Shown here: piece after piece, positions 1 to 7,816 of the stretch
How the letters are laid out: each line of letters begins with the position of its first letter
Position numbering within the stretch: position 1 is the stretch's first letter
DNA from: Pantoea sp. At-9b
Lineage (GTDB): Bacteria; Pseudomonadota; Gammaproteobacteria; Enterobacterales; Enterobacteriaceae
Assembly (NCBI RefSeq): GCF_000175935.2
Contig: NC_014837.1
Span: 2,108,001-2,172,000 of the forward strand
Length of the DNA stretch: 64,000 nucleotides
Direction of reading: 5' to 3'
Made by a program: the position numbers and the translations under genes
The notes under the pieces: model-generated
Seen by the model: the letters and a program-made list of their open reading frames with translations, nothing else
The model's database searches: none
Told to the model about the DNA's origin: nothing

Positions 1-362
1 CGCCAGCGGGTGAATTGACGCTGAGTGACTACACCCAACTGCAACATATTCTGATCTCTTCGGGGGGCGTGGTGGGGATCGTTGATGAAGTGCTGGCTGA
101 GCTGGGCCTGAAACGCACGGTTGAAGCGGCGGCGACCCACTTTTCGGCGGTGCCTTATCTGATCAAAGGTTCGCGTTCGATTGTGACGTTACCCAGCCAT
201 GCCGCTCAGGCAATGGCGGCGATGTTTGATTTGCAGCTCTTCCGCTGTCCGGTTGCCTTACCCGAATATCCCATTGAGTTGACCTGGCGTACTGACAGCC
301 TGAGAGACCCGGCGGTGGCCGGGGTCAGGAATATTTTGCGCGAATTGCTGAAAGGGATGTGA
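1..362 (+). CDS. LysR-family transcriptional regulator, C-terminal part (5' end outside window)
   Basis: The frame is open from base 3 to the stop at 360-362, giving about 119 residues with no start in the window. The text reads as the end of a LysR substrate-binding domain: a run with GGVVGIVDEVLAELGLKR, then ALPEYPIELTWRTD and a closing helix RNILRELLKGM. LysR proteins are DNA-binding regulators whose C-terminal domain senses a small ligand. It converges on the DadA-like gene with a 9-base gap. The HTH half is missing, so its target cannot be inferred. Confidence 0.8.
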   Translation, partial: PAGELTLSDYTQLQHILISSGGVVGIVDEVLAELGLKRTVEAAATHFSAVPYLIKGSRSIVTLPSHAAQAMAAMFDLQLFRCPVALPEYPIELTWRTDSLRDPAVAGVRNILRELLKGM

Positions 363-371
363 CGCGTGTGA

Positions 372-1619
372 TCAAAAACGCCTTGCCGGGCTAAATGGCT
401 CCATCGCAATGCTGCTGCGTTCGCCATGCATCATTTCTGCCAGCAACATCCCGGTAGCCGGGCCGAGGGTGAACCCCTGATGACCATGACCAAAGGCACA
501 CCACATGCCAGTCTGACCCGGCACGGCACCAATCACCGGTTTCATGTCCGGCATACAGGGACGCGCCCCTTTCCAGGGTTGTGCTTCAACCGGATCGCCC
601 AGCGCGATCAGTTGGCGCGCCACCTGTGTGACGGCCTTGAGCTGATGGGGGGTAGCGGGCGCATCGATATGTGCCAGTTCCGCGCCGGTGGTGATACGCA
701 GCCCACGCGCCATCGGTGCCACCAGATATCCGCGTTCTTCATCCAGCATCCAGTGACGCGGAGTGGCTCCGGCAACCGGCTGGAAGTGCTGATGGTAACC
801 GCGCTTCACGAATAACGGGGGGCGATAGCCAAAATCGCCGGTTAACTGCGGACTCCAGGGACCGAGCGCCACCACCACCTGACGCGCTTTCACGGCTTCA
901 CCATGCTGGTTTTGTACCTGCCAGCCCCCGTCAGCGGTCGGCTGCAACGTCTGTGCATTGCCCTGATGCCAGGCGGCACCACGAGCAAATAACAAGGCCG
1001 CATAGGCTTGCACCAGCGCGCCCGGATCGCGCACCGTCAGCGGGTCGCTCCAGTAGACCGCGCCACTCAGATCAGCCCGCAGGGCGGGTTCGGTGGCACG
1101 CAATTGGGTCGCATCCAGTTTGCGATGGTTGACCCCCAGCGCCAGCAGCTTGTCAGCATCGTGAAACGCGGCATCGCGCTGTTTATCAGTGCGAAAGAGC
1201 ATTAACCAGCCGCGTTCGCCCAACAAATGTCGGGCGTTTGCGGCAGCAAGCAATGCCTCATGGGTGTCGATGGATAACGCGATCAGTGAGGCGTAAGCCG
1301 CCGCAATCGGGGCATAGGCCTGGGGTGCCGAACGCGCGTAGTAGCGCAGCAGCGGCGCGGCCAGCGCCGGGATGGCGCGCGGATGATAACGCACATCAAG
1401 ACGGCGATTGCCCGCCACGCTAAACAAGGTTTTGATATCACGCGGGAAGGCGTAAGGATGCACCGCTTCGCGCTGGATAATCCCCGCGTTGCCGTAAGAC
1501 GTTTCTTCGCCGGGATCGCGCCGGTCCAGCAGCGCGACATCGTAGCCGCGCTGTTGCAGGTGCAGGGCACAGCTAACGCCGACCATCCCCGCGCCCAGCA
1601 CTAACACATCATGGGCCAT
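372..1619 (-). CDS. FAD-dependent D-amino acid dehydrogenase (DadA-like)
   Basis: A 415-residue protein of the DAO/glycine oxidase fold. The FAD-binding Rossmann motif VLVLGAGMVG lies at residues 5-14, followed by the ribose-binding acidic end LLDRRDPGEETSYGNAG typical of DadA relatives. The C-terminal FAD segment GQTGMWCAFGHGHQGFTLGPATG is also present. Family members deaminate D-amino acids oxidatively to imino acids and pass electrons to the respiratory chain. It is the last gene of a leftward unit MFS-amidase-RidA-this gene, four bases after ridA. RidA beside an imine-forming dehydrogenase makes chemical sense. The exact amino acid is unknown; the protein is slightly shorter than typical DadA. 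Confidence 0.85.
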   Translation of the reverse strand: MAHDVLVLGAGMVGVSCALHLQQRGYDVALLDRRDPGEETSYGNAGIIQREAVHPYAFPRDIKTLFSVAGNRRLDVRYHPRAIPALAAPLLRYYARSAPQAYAPIAAAYASLIALSIDTHEALLAAANARHLLGERGWLMLFRTDKQRDAAFHDADKLLALGVNHRKLDATQLRATEPALRADLSGAVYWSDPLTVRDPGALVQAYAALLFARGAAWHQGNAQTLQPTADGGWQVQNQHGEAVKARQVVVALGPWSPQLTGDFGYRPPLFVKRGYHQHFQPVAGATPRHWMLDEERGYLVAPMARGLRITTGAELAHIDAPATPHQLKAVTQVARQLIALGDPVEAQPWKGARPCMPDMKPVIGAVPGQTGMWCAFGHGHQGFTLGPATGMLLAEMMHGERSSIAMEPFSPARRF

Positions 1620-1623
1620 CGAC

Positions 1624-1971
1624 TCACTCCGTTTTGGGTTTCTGCGCCACCACAGTCATTTCCAGCAGGGCTTCCTGCAACACTAACCCCGCCAGTACCG
1701 TGGTGCGCACCGGTAACGGATCGCTAAACCACTTCGCGTAAGCCAGGTTAAAGGGAGCGAACAGGTCCGCGTCGGTCAGATAAACGGTACAGGAGAAGAT
1801 ATCTGCCAGGGTACAGCCTTGTTCTTGCAAAGTGGCTTCGATGGTCGCCATGACGCGGTCAGTCTGGCGACTGACTTCCGCCGCCAGCGAGCCATCGGCT
1901 TCGAAACCGATCACGCCGGATAACCACACCTGGTCGCCGACCAGGCGGACTTTGGAAAAAGGTAAATTCAT
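1624..1971 (-). CDS. RidA family protein (reactive enamine/imine deaminase)
   Basis: A 115-residue single-domain protein of the YjgF/YER057c/UK114 family. The sequence QVWLSGVIGFEADGSLAAEVSRQTDRVMATIEA and the segment LPVRTTVLAG match the family core; the conserved arginine that binds the carboxylate of imino acids is present in PVRTTV. RidA enzymes hydrolyse reactive 2-aminoacrylate-type imines to keto acids and ammonia. It lies between an amidase (11 bases upstream) and a DadA-like dehydrogenase (four bases downstream), so it probably clears the imine made by that oxidase. It is a divergent paralogue of the housekeeping RidA, with an unusual GLVLQEALLEMTV end. Confidence 0.88.
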   Translation of the reverse strand: MNLPFSKVRLVGDQVWLSGVIGFEADGSLAAEVSRQTDRVMATIEATLQEQGCTLADIFSCTVYLTDADLFAPFNLAYAKWFSDPLPVRTTVLAGLVLQEALLEMTVVAQKPKTE

Positions 1972-1982
1972 ACGATCCTCGT

Positions 1983-3482
1983 TTACTGACCTAAAGGGAG
2001 ATAAAAATCCGCCATGCTGGCAATAGGCGCGGCCTGCCGCAATGCAGCAATGTCCGGCACTGGCCGCGCCAGCTGGCTGGTTCGCTGAAATTTCTGTTCC
2101 AGTGCTTTTGCCACGCGCAGCACGCCGCTGTCATCACCGCGTTTGCCGATGATCTGTAAACCAAACGGCATGCCCTGTGCATCCTTGCCTAGCGGTAAGG
2201 AGAGGGAGGGCAGTCCGGCCAGCGAGGTGACATAGGCCAACGCCAGCCAGTGATAGTAGGTTCGGGTTGGCTGCCCATTGATTTCGCGCGGATACAGTTC
2301 GGTCCACGGGCGCGGACTGATGGTGACTGCCGGTGACACCATATAATCATAGTCGTGGAAAAAGGCTTCCCAACGGCGATATAGCTGGGTTTGCAGATCC
2401 AGACCATGGGCAATGTCCAGAGCACTGTAGCGCAAGCCTTCCTCAATGTTCATCCGGACATTCTCGCCCACCTGGTGAGGGTTCTGCTGATACAACTCAC
2501 GGGTACCGGTGAGAAACAGCAGCGAGCGCAGCGTTTCGAACGCTTCATTTGCCCCCTGACAATCGGGTGTCGCCTGTTCGGCCCGGGCAAATAACGGGGT
2601 GATATGGGTGAGTTTTTGGCGAAAACTGTCTGCCACGCCCTGTTCGGTGGGCGCGAAGCCAAAATCGCTGCTCCAGGCGAGACGCAATGACGACAAATCG
2701 GTCGTTGGCAGCGGGAAAAACTCCTGCGGCTGGCGCAACTGACGTCCCGGCACCACGTGGGAAAGCGGATCGCGGGCGTCTGCTCCCTGCATAACGCTCA
2801 ACATCAGCGCGGCATCATCCACCGTGCGCCCCATCGGCCCAAGGGTGGAGATTTGCAACCAGGCACAGCCGCGTTTTTCCGCCGGGATCAATCCCGCCGT
2901 GGGCCGGAAGCCCACCACACCATTAAACGCCGCCGGATTGCGCAGTGATCCGCCGGTATCGGAACCGGTGGCCAGCGATACCATGCCACAGGCCAGCGCA
3001 GCGGCTGAGCCGCCGGATGATCCTGCTGCCGAACGGGTGGTATCGAACGGGTTGCCGGTGGTGCCATACACCGCGTTGCGTGAGTTGCCGCCCGCACCCC
3101 ATTCGGGGACGTTGGTTTTGCCCACCACATTGGCTCCGGCGGCGCGCAGCACCGCCACCAGACGTTCATCCTGTTGCGCGAGATTATGGCGTTTCGCCAC
3201 GCTGCCAAAGGTGGTGGGAAGACCCGCCGCATCAATCATATCTTTGACGCCGAGCGGTAAACCGTGCAACGGGCCAAGCGGTTCGCCGCGCAGAACAGCC
3301 TTATCCTGCGCCTGCGCGTTGGCACGCGCGGCAGCAAAATCACAGGCGACCATGGCATTGATGGCCGGATTGACCTGTTCAATACGGGTGATGCAGCTTT
3401 CAAGTAACTCACTGGGGGCAATGCTTTTGTCCCCAATCAATCGACGGGCTTCGCTCGCCGGGAGGTCACATAACGTTTCCAT
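1983..3482 (-). CDS. Amidase (amidase signature family)
   Basis: A 499-residue amidase with the full Ser-cis-Ser-Lys triad. Lys80 lies in PLGVKDMID, the cis-Ser near 155 in AAGSSGGSAAA, and the nucleophile Ser179 in GSDTGGSLRNPAAF. Such enzymes hydrolyse carboxamides to acid plus ammonia in the cytoplasm. It follows an MFS importer gene and precedes RidA and a DadA-like dehydrogenase, suggesting that an imported amide is opened and the freed amino acid is then oxidised. No signal peptide is seen. The substrate is not predictable from sequence; GatA is excluded by context and by the divergent C-terminal half. Confidence 0.9.
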   Translation of the reverse strand: METLCDLPASEARRLIGDKSIAPSELLESCITRIEQVNPAINAMVACDFAAARANAQAQDKAVLRGEPLGPLHGLPLGVKDMIDAAGLPTTFGSVAKRHNLAQQDERLVAVLRAAGANVVGKTNVPEWGAGGNSRNAVYGTTGNPFDTTRSAAGSSGGSAAALACGMVSLATGSDTGGSLRNPAAFNGVVGFRPTAGLIPAEKRGCAWLQISTLGPMGRTVDDAALMLSVMQGADARDPLSHVVPGRQLRQPQEFFPLPTTDLSSLRLAWSSDFGFAPTEQGVADSFRQKLTHITPLFARAEQATPDCQGANEAFETLRSLLFLTGTRELYQQNPHQVGENVRMNIEEGLRYSALDIAHGLDLQTQLYRRWEAFFHDYDYMVSPAVTISPRPWTELYPREINGQPTRTYYHWLALAYVTSLAGLPSLSLPLGKDAQGMPFGLQIIGKRGDDSGVLRVAKALEQKFQRTSQLARPVPDIAALRQAAPIASMADFYLPLGQ

Positions 3483-3506
3483 CGTCAGTTCCTTTATATT
3501 ACGCCG

Positions 3507-4718
3507 CTATGGAGCCGGCACGATGACTTGGGTATTGGTTTTCTCGGTACGGATTGTCAGACTCATCAGCGTTGAGAACAGCGCCGCGCCCATCAGGAAC
3601 AGGAAGGCCGACCCGAAGCTGAAATGTTGCACCATCAGGCCGATCGCCAGCGGTGCGATAAATCCGGCTGCCTGGCCGCCGAAGTTGATCACCCCAATGC
3701 CCGAACCGACCATGCGCGGGGCCAGAATTTTGGTGGGCAGCGCCACAGCAATCGCCAGCACAAACGATTTAAAGAAATAGGTAAACGCCTGCGCGACGAT
3801 CACCCCAGTGAGGGTTTCGGCGCGGTACATGCAGCCGATGGCAATGGCGGTAAATAATGCGCTGAACAGCAGCATCAGGTTCTCGCGGCCATTAAAGAAT
3901 TTCACCATCACCCAACCGCCGATGGCGGTAGCGATGCCCGCCATCAGATAGGGGATCGGCAACAAGATACCGACGGCTTTGAGATCAAGGTGGCGTTCCG
4001 TCATCAGATAAACCGGCATCCACGAGTCGAGACCTTTATTGATCAGACTGAGGCCAAACCACACCGCCGCGATTTTCCATAACAGCGGATGCTTCATCAC
4101 GCTTTTGACGTCGCTCAGGTTGATACGTTGACGTTGCTGGCTATCGCTGACCGGGGTGTTACGGACTGTCAGGCTGTATATCAGGACAAACACCAATCCC
4201 AAAATCCCAATCAGCATAAAGGTGTGACGCCAGTGGAAATGCAGCAGCAGTGGGGCAATCAACAACGGGGCGATCATACTGCCGATGTAATTTGATGAGA
4301 CCAGCAGCGAGGTGATTTTGGGTTTCTGTTCCGCGTGGTAGTTTTCCGCCGCGTTCTTGATGGCGGCTGAGGGAAAGGCTCCTTCACCCAGACCAAACAG
4401 CAGGCGAATCACCAGCAGCGAGGCCAGCGACCAGGCCAGCCCGGTCAGCAGGGTGAACAATGACCAGAAGCCAATCGCCATAATCACCACCACCTTGGCA
4501 CCATAACGATCGGCCAGCCAGCCGCCCGGCAGTTGCATCAACCAGAAGCCAAAATAGAACACGCTTAATACCAAACCCAACTCGGACGGGCTGAGGTGCA
4601 TTTCAGCGGAGAGCGCCGGTGCGCCCATACTCAAAACAACGCGATCGATAAAAGCAATACACCAGGCGATATACAGCAAAATAACCACCCAATGCCGGTA
4701 GAACGATGAATCTCGCAT
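3507..4718 (-). CDS. MFS transporter, probable anion:cation symporter type
   Basis: A 403-residue hydrophobic protein with about twelve membrane segments. The loop 2-3 motif GGWLADRYGAKVV marks the major facilitator superfamily, and the start YRHWVVILLYIAWCIAFIDRVVLSMGAPALSAEM resembles ACS-family symporters for organic anions. It would import the substrate of the downstream amidase/RidA/DadA genes, which follow with short gaps on the same strand. It is the first gene of that unit; the 190 bases upstream carry an inverted repeat (4832-4859) suited to a LysR regulator. Confidence 0.85.
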   Translation of the reverse strand: MRDSSFYRHWVVILLYIAWCIAFIDRVVLSMGAPALSAEMHLSPSELGLVLSVFYFGFWLMQLPGGWLADRYGAKVVVIMAIGFWSLFTLLTGLAWSLASLLVIRLLFGLGEGAFPSAAIKNAAENYHAEQKPKITSLLVSSNYIGSMIAPLLIAPLLLHFHWRHTFMLIGILGLVFVLIYSLTVRNTPVSDSQQRQRINLSDVKSVMKHPLLWKIAAVWFGLSLINKGLDSWMPVYLMTERHLDLKAVGILLPIPYLMAGIATAIGGWVMVKFFNGRENLMLLFSALFTAIAIGCMYRAETLTGVIVAQAFTYFFKSFVLAIAVALPTKILAPRMVGSGIGVINFGGQAAGFIAPLAIGLMVQHFSFGSAFLFLMGAALFSTLMSLTIRTEKTNTQVIVPAP

Positions 4719-4831
4719 GGCTGTTCCTTAATTACCGGTGAATTGAATTTCGCAACGGAAATTCATCCTGCCATGCGTTCAGGGTTATCACCATTTCAAC
4801 TTTTTCACGTCAGTGATATCAAAAAGGCAAA

Positions 4832-4859
4832 GATAACCCATTGATAAGCTATGGTTATC
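4832..4859. promoter_or_regulatory. Inverted repeat GATAACC-N14-GGTTATC, candidate LysR operator
   Basis: GATAACC at 4832-4838 and GGTTATC at 4853-4859 form a perfect 7-bp inverted repeat with a 14-bp spacer, and another GGTTATC occurs near 4786-4792. It lies 114-141 bp upstream of the MFS start and just downstream of the LysR gene. The size and spacing suit a LysR-type recognition site. Binding by the adjacent LysR protein is inference. Confidence 0.45.
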
Positions 4860-4908
4860 CTTAAAGGTTTAACTAGCCCACTTCAGGCGCATCAGTAATA
4901 AGGTGAGG

Positions 4909-5841
4909 TTATGATGTGACGGCAGAAATAAACGGCGAAGCGTCCATTTCACGAATAAAATGATCGATAAACGCCGTCACCGCTTTGGGTAAACTGCGTC
5001 CCGCGAGGGTATTGAGTTCAATATTGATACCGTGCAGATCCTGGCCCACCAGCGGAACGGCACACAGATTGTGGGCACGAATATACTCACGCACGGTCAT
5101 TTCAGAAGCCACCACCACGCCCTGTTCATAACGCACAAAGGCCAGCAGGGCGCTGATGGAGTTGGTGACAAACACCGGGGAGATGCTGATGCCCAGACGG
5201 CTACAACAGGCATCGAACAGGCGGCGCAACATAATCGGACGTTCCGGTAGCCCCAGCGGATAGCCGCTGAGCTGCGACAATTGCAGACCGCTGCGCTTAG
5301 CCAGCACATGATCCGGCGGCATCACCGCCACCAGCCGTGACTGCAACCGCCAGGCGACATGGATATTCTCTTCCGGGATCTGGCTGAAGGTCAGTCCGAG
5401 ATCGCTTTCTCCCTCGCGCAGCCGTCGTACCACCTCTTCGGCATGGGTGACATGCAGGCGAAAGTGGATATTGGGATAGTGACGGCGAAAAGATGCGATC
5501 ATCATCGGCAAAAAATCGACGCTAAAACCCGCAGAGCTGTCGATACGCACTTCACCCTTACGTAACCCGTTCAGTTCCGCCAGTTCGTGCAGCACTTTCT
5601 CACTTTCCAGCTGTGTGCGGATCGCCCACGCCGCCAGCAGTTCACCGGCGGCGGTGGGGATCATCCCTTCCTTGCGGCGTTCGAACAGGGTTTCCCCCAG
5701 TCGGTCCTCCAGTCCACTGATCTGGCGACTGATCGCTGACGCAGCGACGTTCAGTTTCTGTGCCGCCAGGCTCAGCGAGCCGCAGCGCACCACTTCAAGA
5801 AAGTACCGTACCGAGTTTTCCTGCAAGTGGCGTGCTTTCAT
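4909..5841 (-). CDS. LysR-family transcriptional regulator
   Basis: A 310-residue LysR protein. The winged HTH is at residues 10-65 with GSLSLAAQKLNVAASAISRQISGLEDRLGE, and the effector-binding domain follows from about residue 95 (RKGEVRIDSSAGFSVDFLP). AAGGAG sits just before the ATG. It starts 17 bases after the ABC ATPase stop, so it may be co-transcribed with the oxidoreductase/M20/ATPase unit, and it lies directly upstream of the MFS-amidase-RidA-DadA unit, its most likely target. It therefore physically links the two leftward units. The ligand is unknown. Confidence 0.92.
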   Translation of the reverse strand: MKARHLQENSVRYFLEVVRCGSLSLAAQKLNVAASAISRQISGLEDRLGETLFERRKEGMIPTAAGELLAAWAIRTQLESEKVLHELAELNGLRKGEVRIDSSAGFSVDFLPMMIASFRRHYPNIHFRLHVTHAEEVVRRLREGESDLGLTFSQIPEENIHVAWRLQSRLVAVMPPDHVLAKRSGLQLSQLSGYPLGLPERPIMLRRLFDACCSRLGISISPVFVTNSISALLAFVRYEQGVVVASEMTVREYIRAHNLCAVPLVGQDLHGINIELNTLAGRSLPKAVTAFIDHFIREMDASPFISAVTS

Positions 5842-5858
5842 GTTGCTCCTTGTGCTGA

Positions 5859-6587
5859 TTAATGTTGGATGATCTGATCGAGGAAGTTCCGCGCACGCGG
5901 CGAGGCCGGTGCGGTGAAGAAGGTTTCTGCCTCGGCATCTTCAATAATTTCGCCGCCATCCATAAAGATAACGCGATCGGCAATCTTACGCGCAAACCCC
6001 AGTTCGTGGGTGACACAACACATGGTCATGCCTTCCGCTGCCAGCTCCGCCATCACCGCCAGCACTTCGGCGACCATCTCCGGGTCCAGCGCCGAGGTTG
6101 GCTCATCGAACAGCATCACTTTCGGGTTCATCGCCAGCGCGCGGGCAATCGCCACACGTTGCTGTTGCCCGCCCGAAAGCTGTGCCGGGTATTTGTGGCC
6201 ATGGCGTTCCAGCCCGACGCGCTGCAATAACTCCTGCGCTTTGCTTAATGCCTCAACACGATTGCGTTTTAAAATCCGCATCTGCGGCACCAGCAAATTA
6301 TCCATCACCGTCATATGCGGAAACAGCTCGAACGACTGAAACACCATACCGACCTGTTGACGTAAGGTGGTGAGATTGGTTTTTTTATCACTTAATTTCA
6401 TGCCATCAACATTTATTTCGCCACGCTGAAACGGTTCCAGCGCATTGATGCATTTAATTAAAGTCGATTTGCCGGAGCCGGATGGGCCGCAAATCACCAC
6501 CACTTCGCCTTTCTTAATATTCAGCGTGCAGTTTTTCAGCACCGGTAGCTGACCATAATATTTCGACAGATTATCAATGGCGATCAT
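5859..6587 (-). CDS. Polar amino acid ABC transporter ATP-binding protein
   Basis: A 242-residue ATPase of the GlnQ/HisP type. Walker A GPSGSGKS is at 34-41, the signature LSGGQ at 137-141 and Walker B VMLFDEP at 157-163, followed by the H-loop THELGFA. It energises import of a polar amino acid or derivative. Its likely partners, a binding protein (11788) and permease (12636), lie on the other strand across the divergent operator. Its ATG overlaps the M20 stop (ATGA type), implying translational coupling with the hydrolase. Confidence 0.93.
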   Translation of the reverse strand: MIAIDNLSKYYGQLPVLKNCTLNIKKGEVVVICGPSGSGKSTLIKCINALEPFQRGEINVDGMKLSDKKTNLTTLRQQVGMVFQSFELFPHMTVMDNLLVPQMRILKRNRVEALSKAQELLQRVGLERHGHKYPAQLSGGQQQRVAIARALAMNPKVMLFDEPTSALDPEMVAEVLAVMAELAAEGMTMCCVTHELGFARKIADRVIFMDGGEIIEDAEAETFFTAPASPRARNFLDQIIQH

Positions 6588-7816
6588 GCAGATTTCTCCT
6601 GCAAAAGGGTTAACAGGCTATTTGCCACAATCTGCGTGGCGCGATGTAAATCATCCAGGTGTACGCGTTCATCCGCGCGATGGCCGTTAGCCTCAAGGAA
6701 ACTGCGGGGGCCGGCACCGTACATAATGGTCGGAATGCCTGCGGCACTGTACAAGCGGGCATCGGTATACAGCGGCAGGCCCACCAACGGGATCGGTTCC
6801 TGCAAGATGGCGGCGGCCTGCTGGCTGAAAATTTCCGCCAGTTCGATACTGGCGGGCGATGAGGTGAACGGACGTGCCAGTAAAATACGTTTCACATCAC
6901 AGGTGATACCAGTGAGCTGCTGTTCAACCTCACGAATCAGCGCCATCAACTCCTCTTCGACCGCTTCCGGCTGTTCTTCCGGGATAATGCGGCGATCGAG
7001 ACGGATCACCAGATTATCGGCCACCACGTTGGTATTGATGCCACCGGCAACCAGGCCAATCACCAGCGTGGGAGAGTCGATACCGACCACCGCAGAATGT
7101 TTCTGCGCCAGCGTATCGCGATAGTGATACAACGCGGTCATTAAGCGGTTACCGGCCTCAATGGCGTCACAGCCACTGGCCGGGAAGGCGGCATGGGCGG
7201 ACTTCCCGCGCACGGCAATTTCCAGATGCAGACAACCATTGTGCGCGGTGACGACAAAGTAGCTCAGTGCCGCGCACACTGCGTAATCGGGTTTGCTGAT
7301 GCCCTGATCCAGCAACCAGCCGGGTCCGGTAGCACCGCCGGTCTCTTCATCATAGGTAATATGCAATTCAACGGTGCCGTTTAACGCCGCACCGCTGTGA
7401 ATCAACGCCAGCAGAGCATAGGCGTAGGTGGTGATATCCGATTTTGACACCGCCGCGCCGCGACCATACAGCCAGCCGTTTTCGATCTCGGCCCCATAAG
7501 GATCCTTGCTCCAGCCGCCGCCCGGTGGCACCACGTCACCATGAGCATTCAACGCCACCGTCGGCCCGGGACCAAAACAATGACGCACGATCAGGTTAGT
7601 GGCGCTGCGCATGCCCGCGGCCTGCACCACCTCATCCGGCACGCTATACGCCTCGACCTCCAGCCCGGCGTCACGCAGCAACTGCGCGGTCACCAGCGCA
7701 TGTGGGGTGCAATCGCCCGGCGGATTATCGGAAGGCGTCTGCACCAGACGTTGTAGCATGGCGACCTGTTGGGCGAAGTGGCTTTCAATCCATGTGGCGA
7801 CACGTTGTTTACTCAT
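6584..7816 (-). CDS. M20-family metallohydrolase (ArgE/DapE/carbamoylase-like)
   Basis: A 410-residue zinc peptidase-fold enzyme. The metal motif NAHGD gives His92 and Asp94, and the catalytic pair is in YDEETGG (Glu157/Glu158). At the position of the metal-bridging Asp in the common GRGAxDxK motif it reads [10 protein letters not shown], so the usual Asp is Val and the next acidic residue is Asp127. The family removes acyl, carbamoyl or amino-acid groups from amino acids. Together with the hydantoinase-like gene on the other strand it could open an N-acyl or N-carbamoyl amino acid. It overlaps the upstream oxidoreductase by 8 bases and the downstream ATPase by 4. Confidence 0.88.
   Translation of the reverse strand: MSKQRVATWIESHFAQQVAMLQRLVQTPSDNPPGDCTPHALVTAQLLRDAGLEVEAYSVPDEVVQAAGMRSATNLIVRHCFGPGPTVALNAHGDVVPPGGGWSKDPYGAEIENGWLYGRGAAVSKSDITTYAYALLALIHSGAALNGTVELHITYDEETGGATGPGWLLDQGISKPDYAVCAALSYFVVTAHNGCLHLEIAVRGKSAHAAFPASGCDAIEAGNRLMTALYHYRDTLAQKHSAVVGIDSPTLVIGLVAGGINTNVVADNLVIRLDRRIIPEEQPEAVEEELMALIREVEQQLTGITCDVKRILLARPFTSSPASIELAEIFSQQAAAILQEPIPLVGLPLYTDARLYSAAGIPTIMYGAGPRSFLEANGHRADERVHLDDLHRATQIVANSLLTLLQEKSA

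Noticed and set aside
2824..3780. A 318-codon rightward frame opposite the amidase and MFS genes
   Set aside because: It spans two convincing leftward genes and their junction; low-complexity Pro/Arg/Ala translation.
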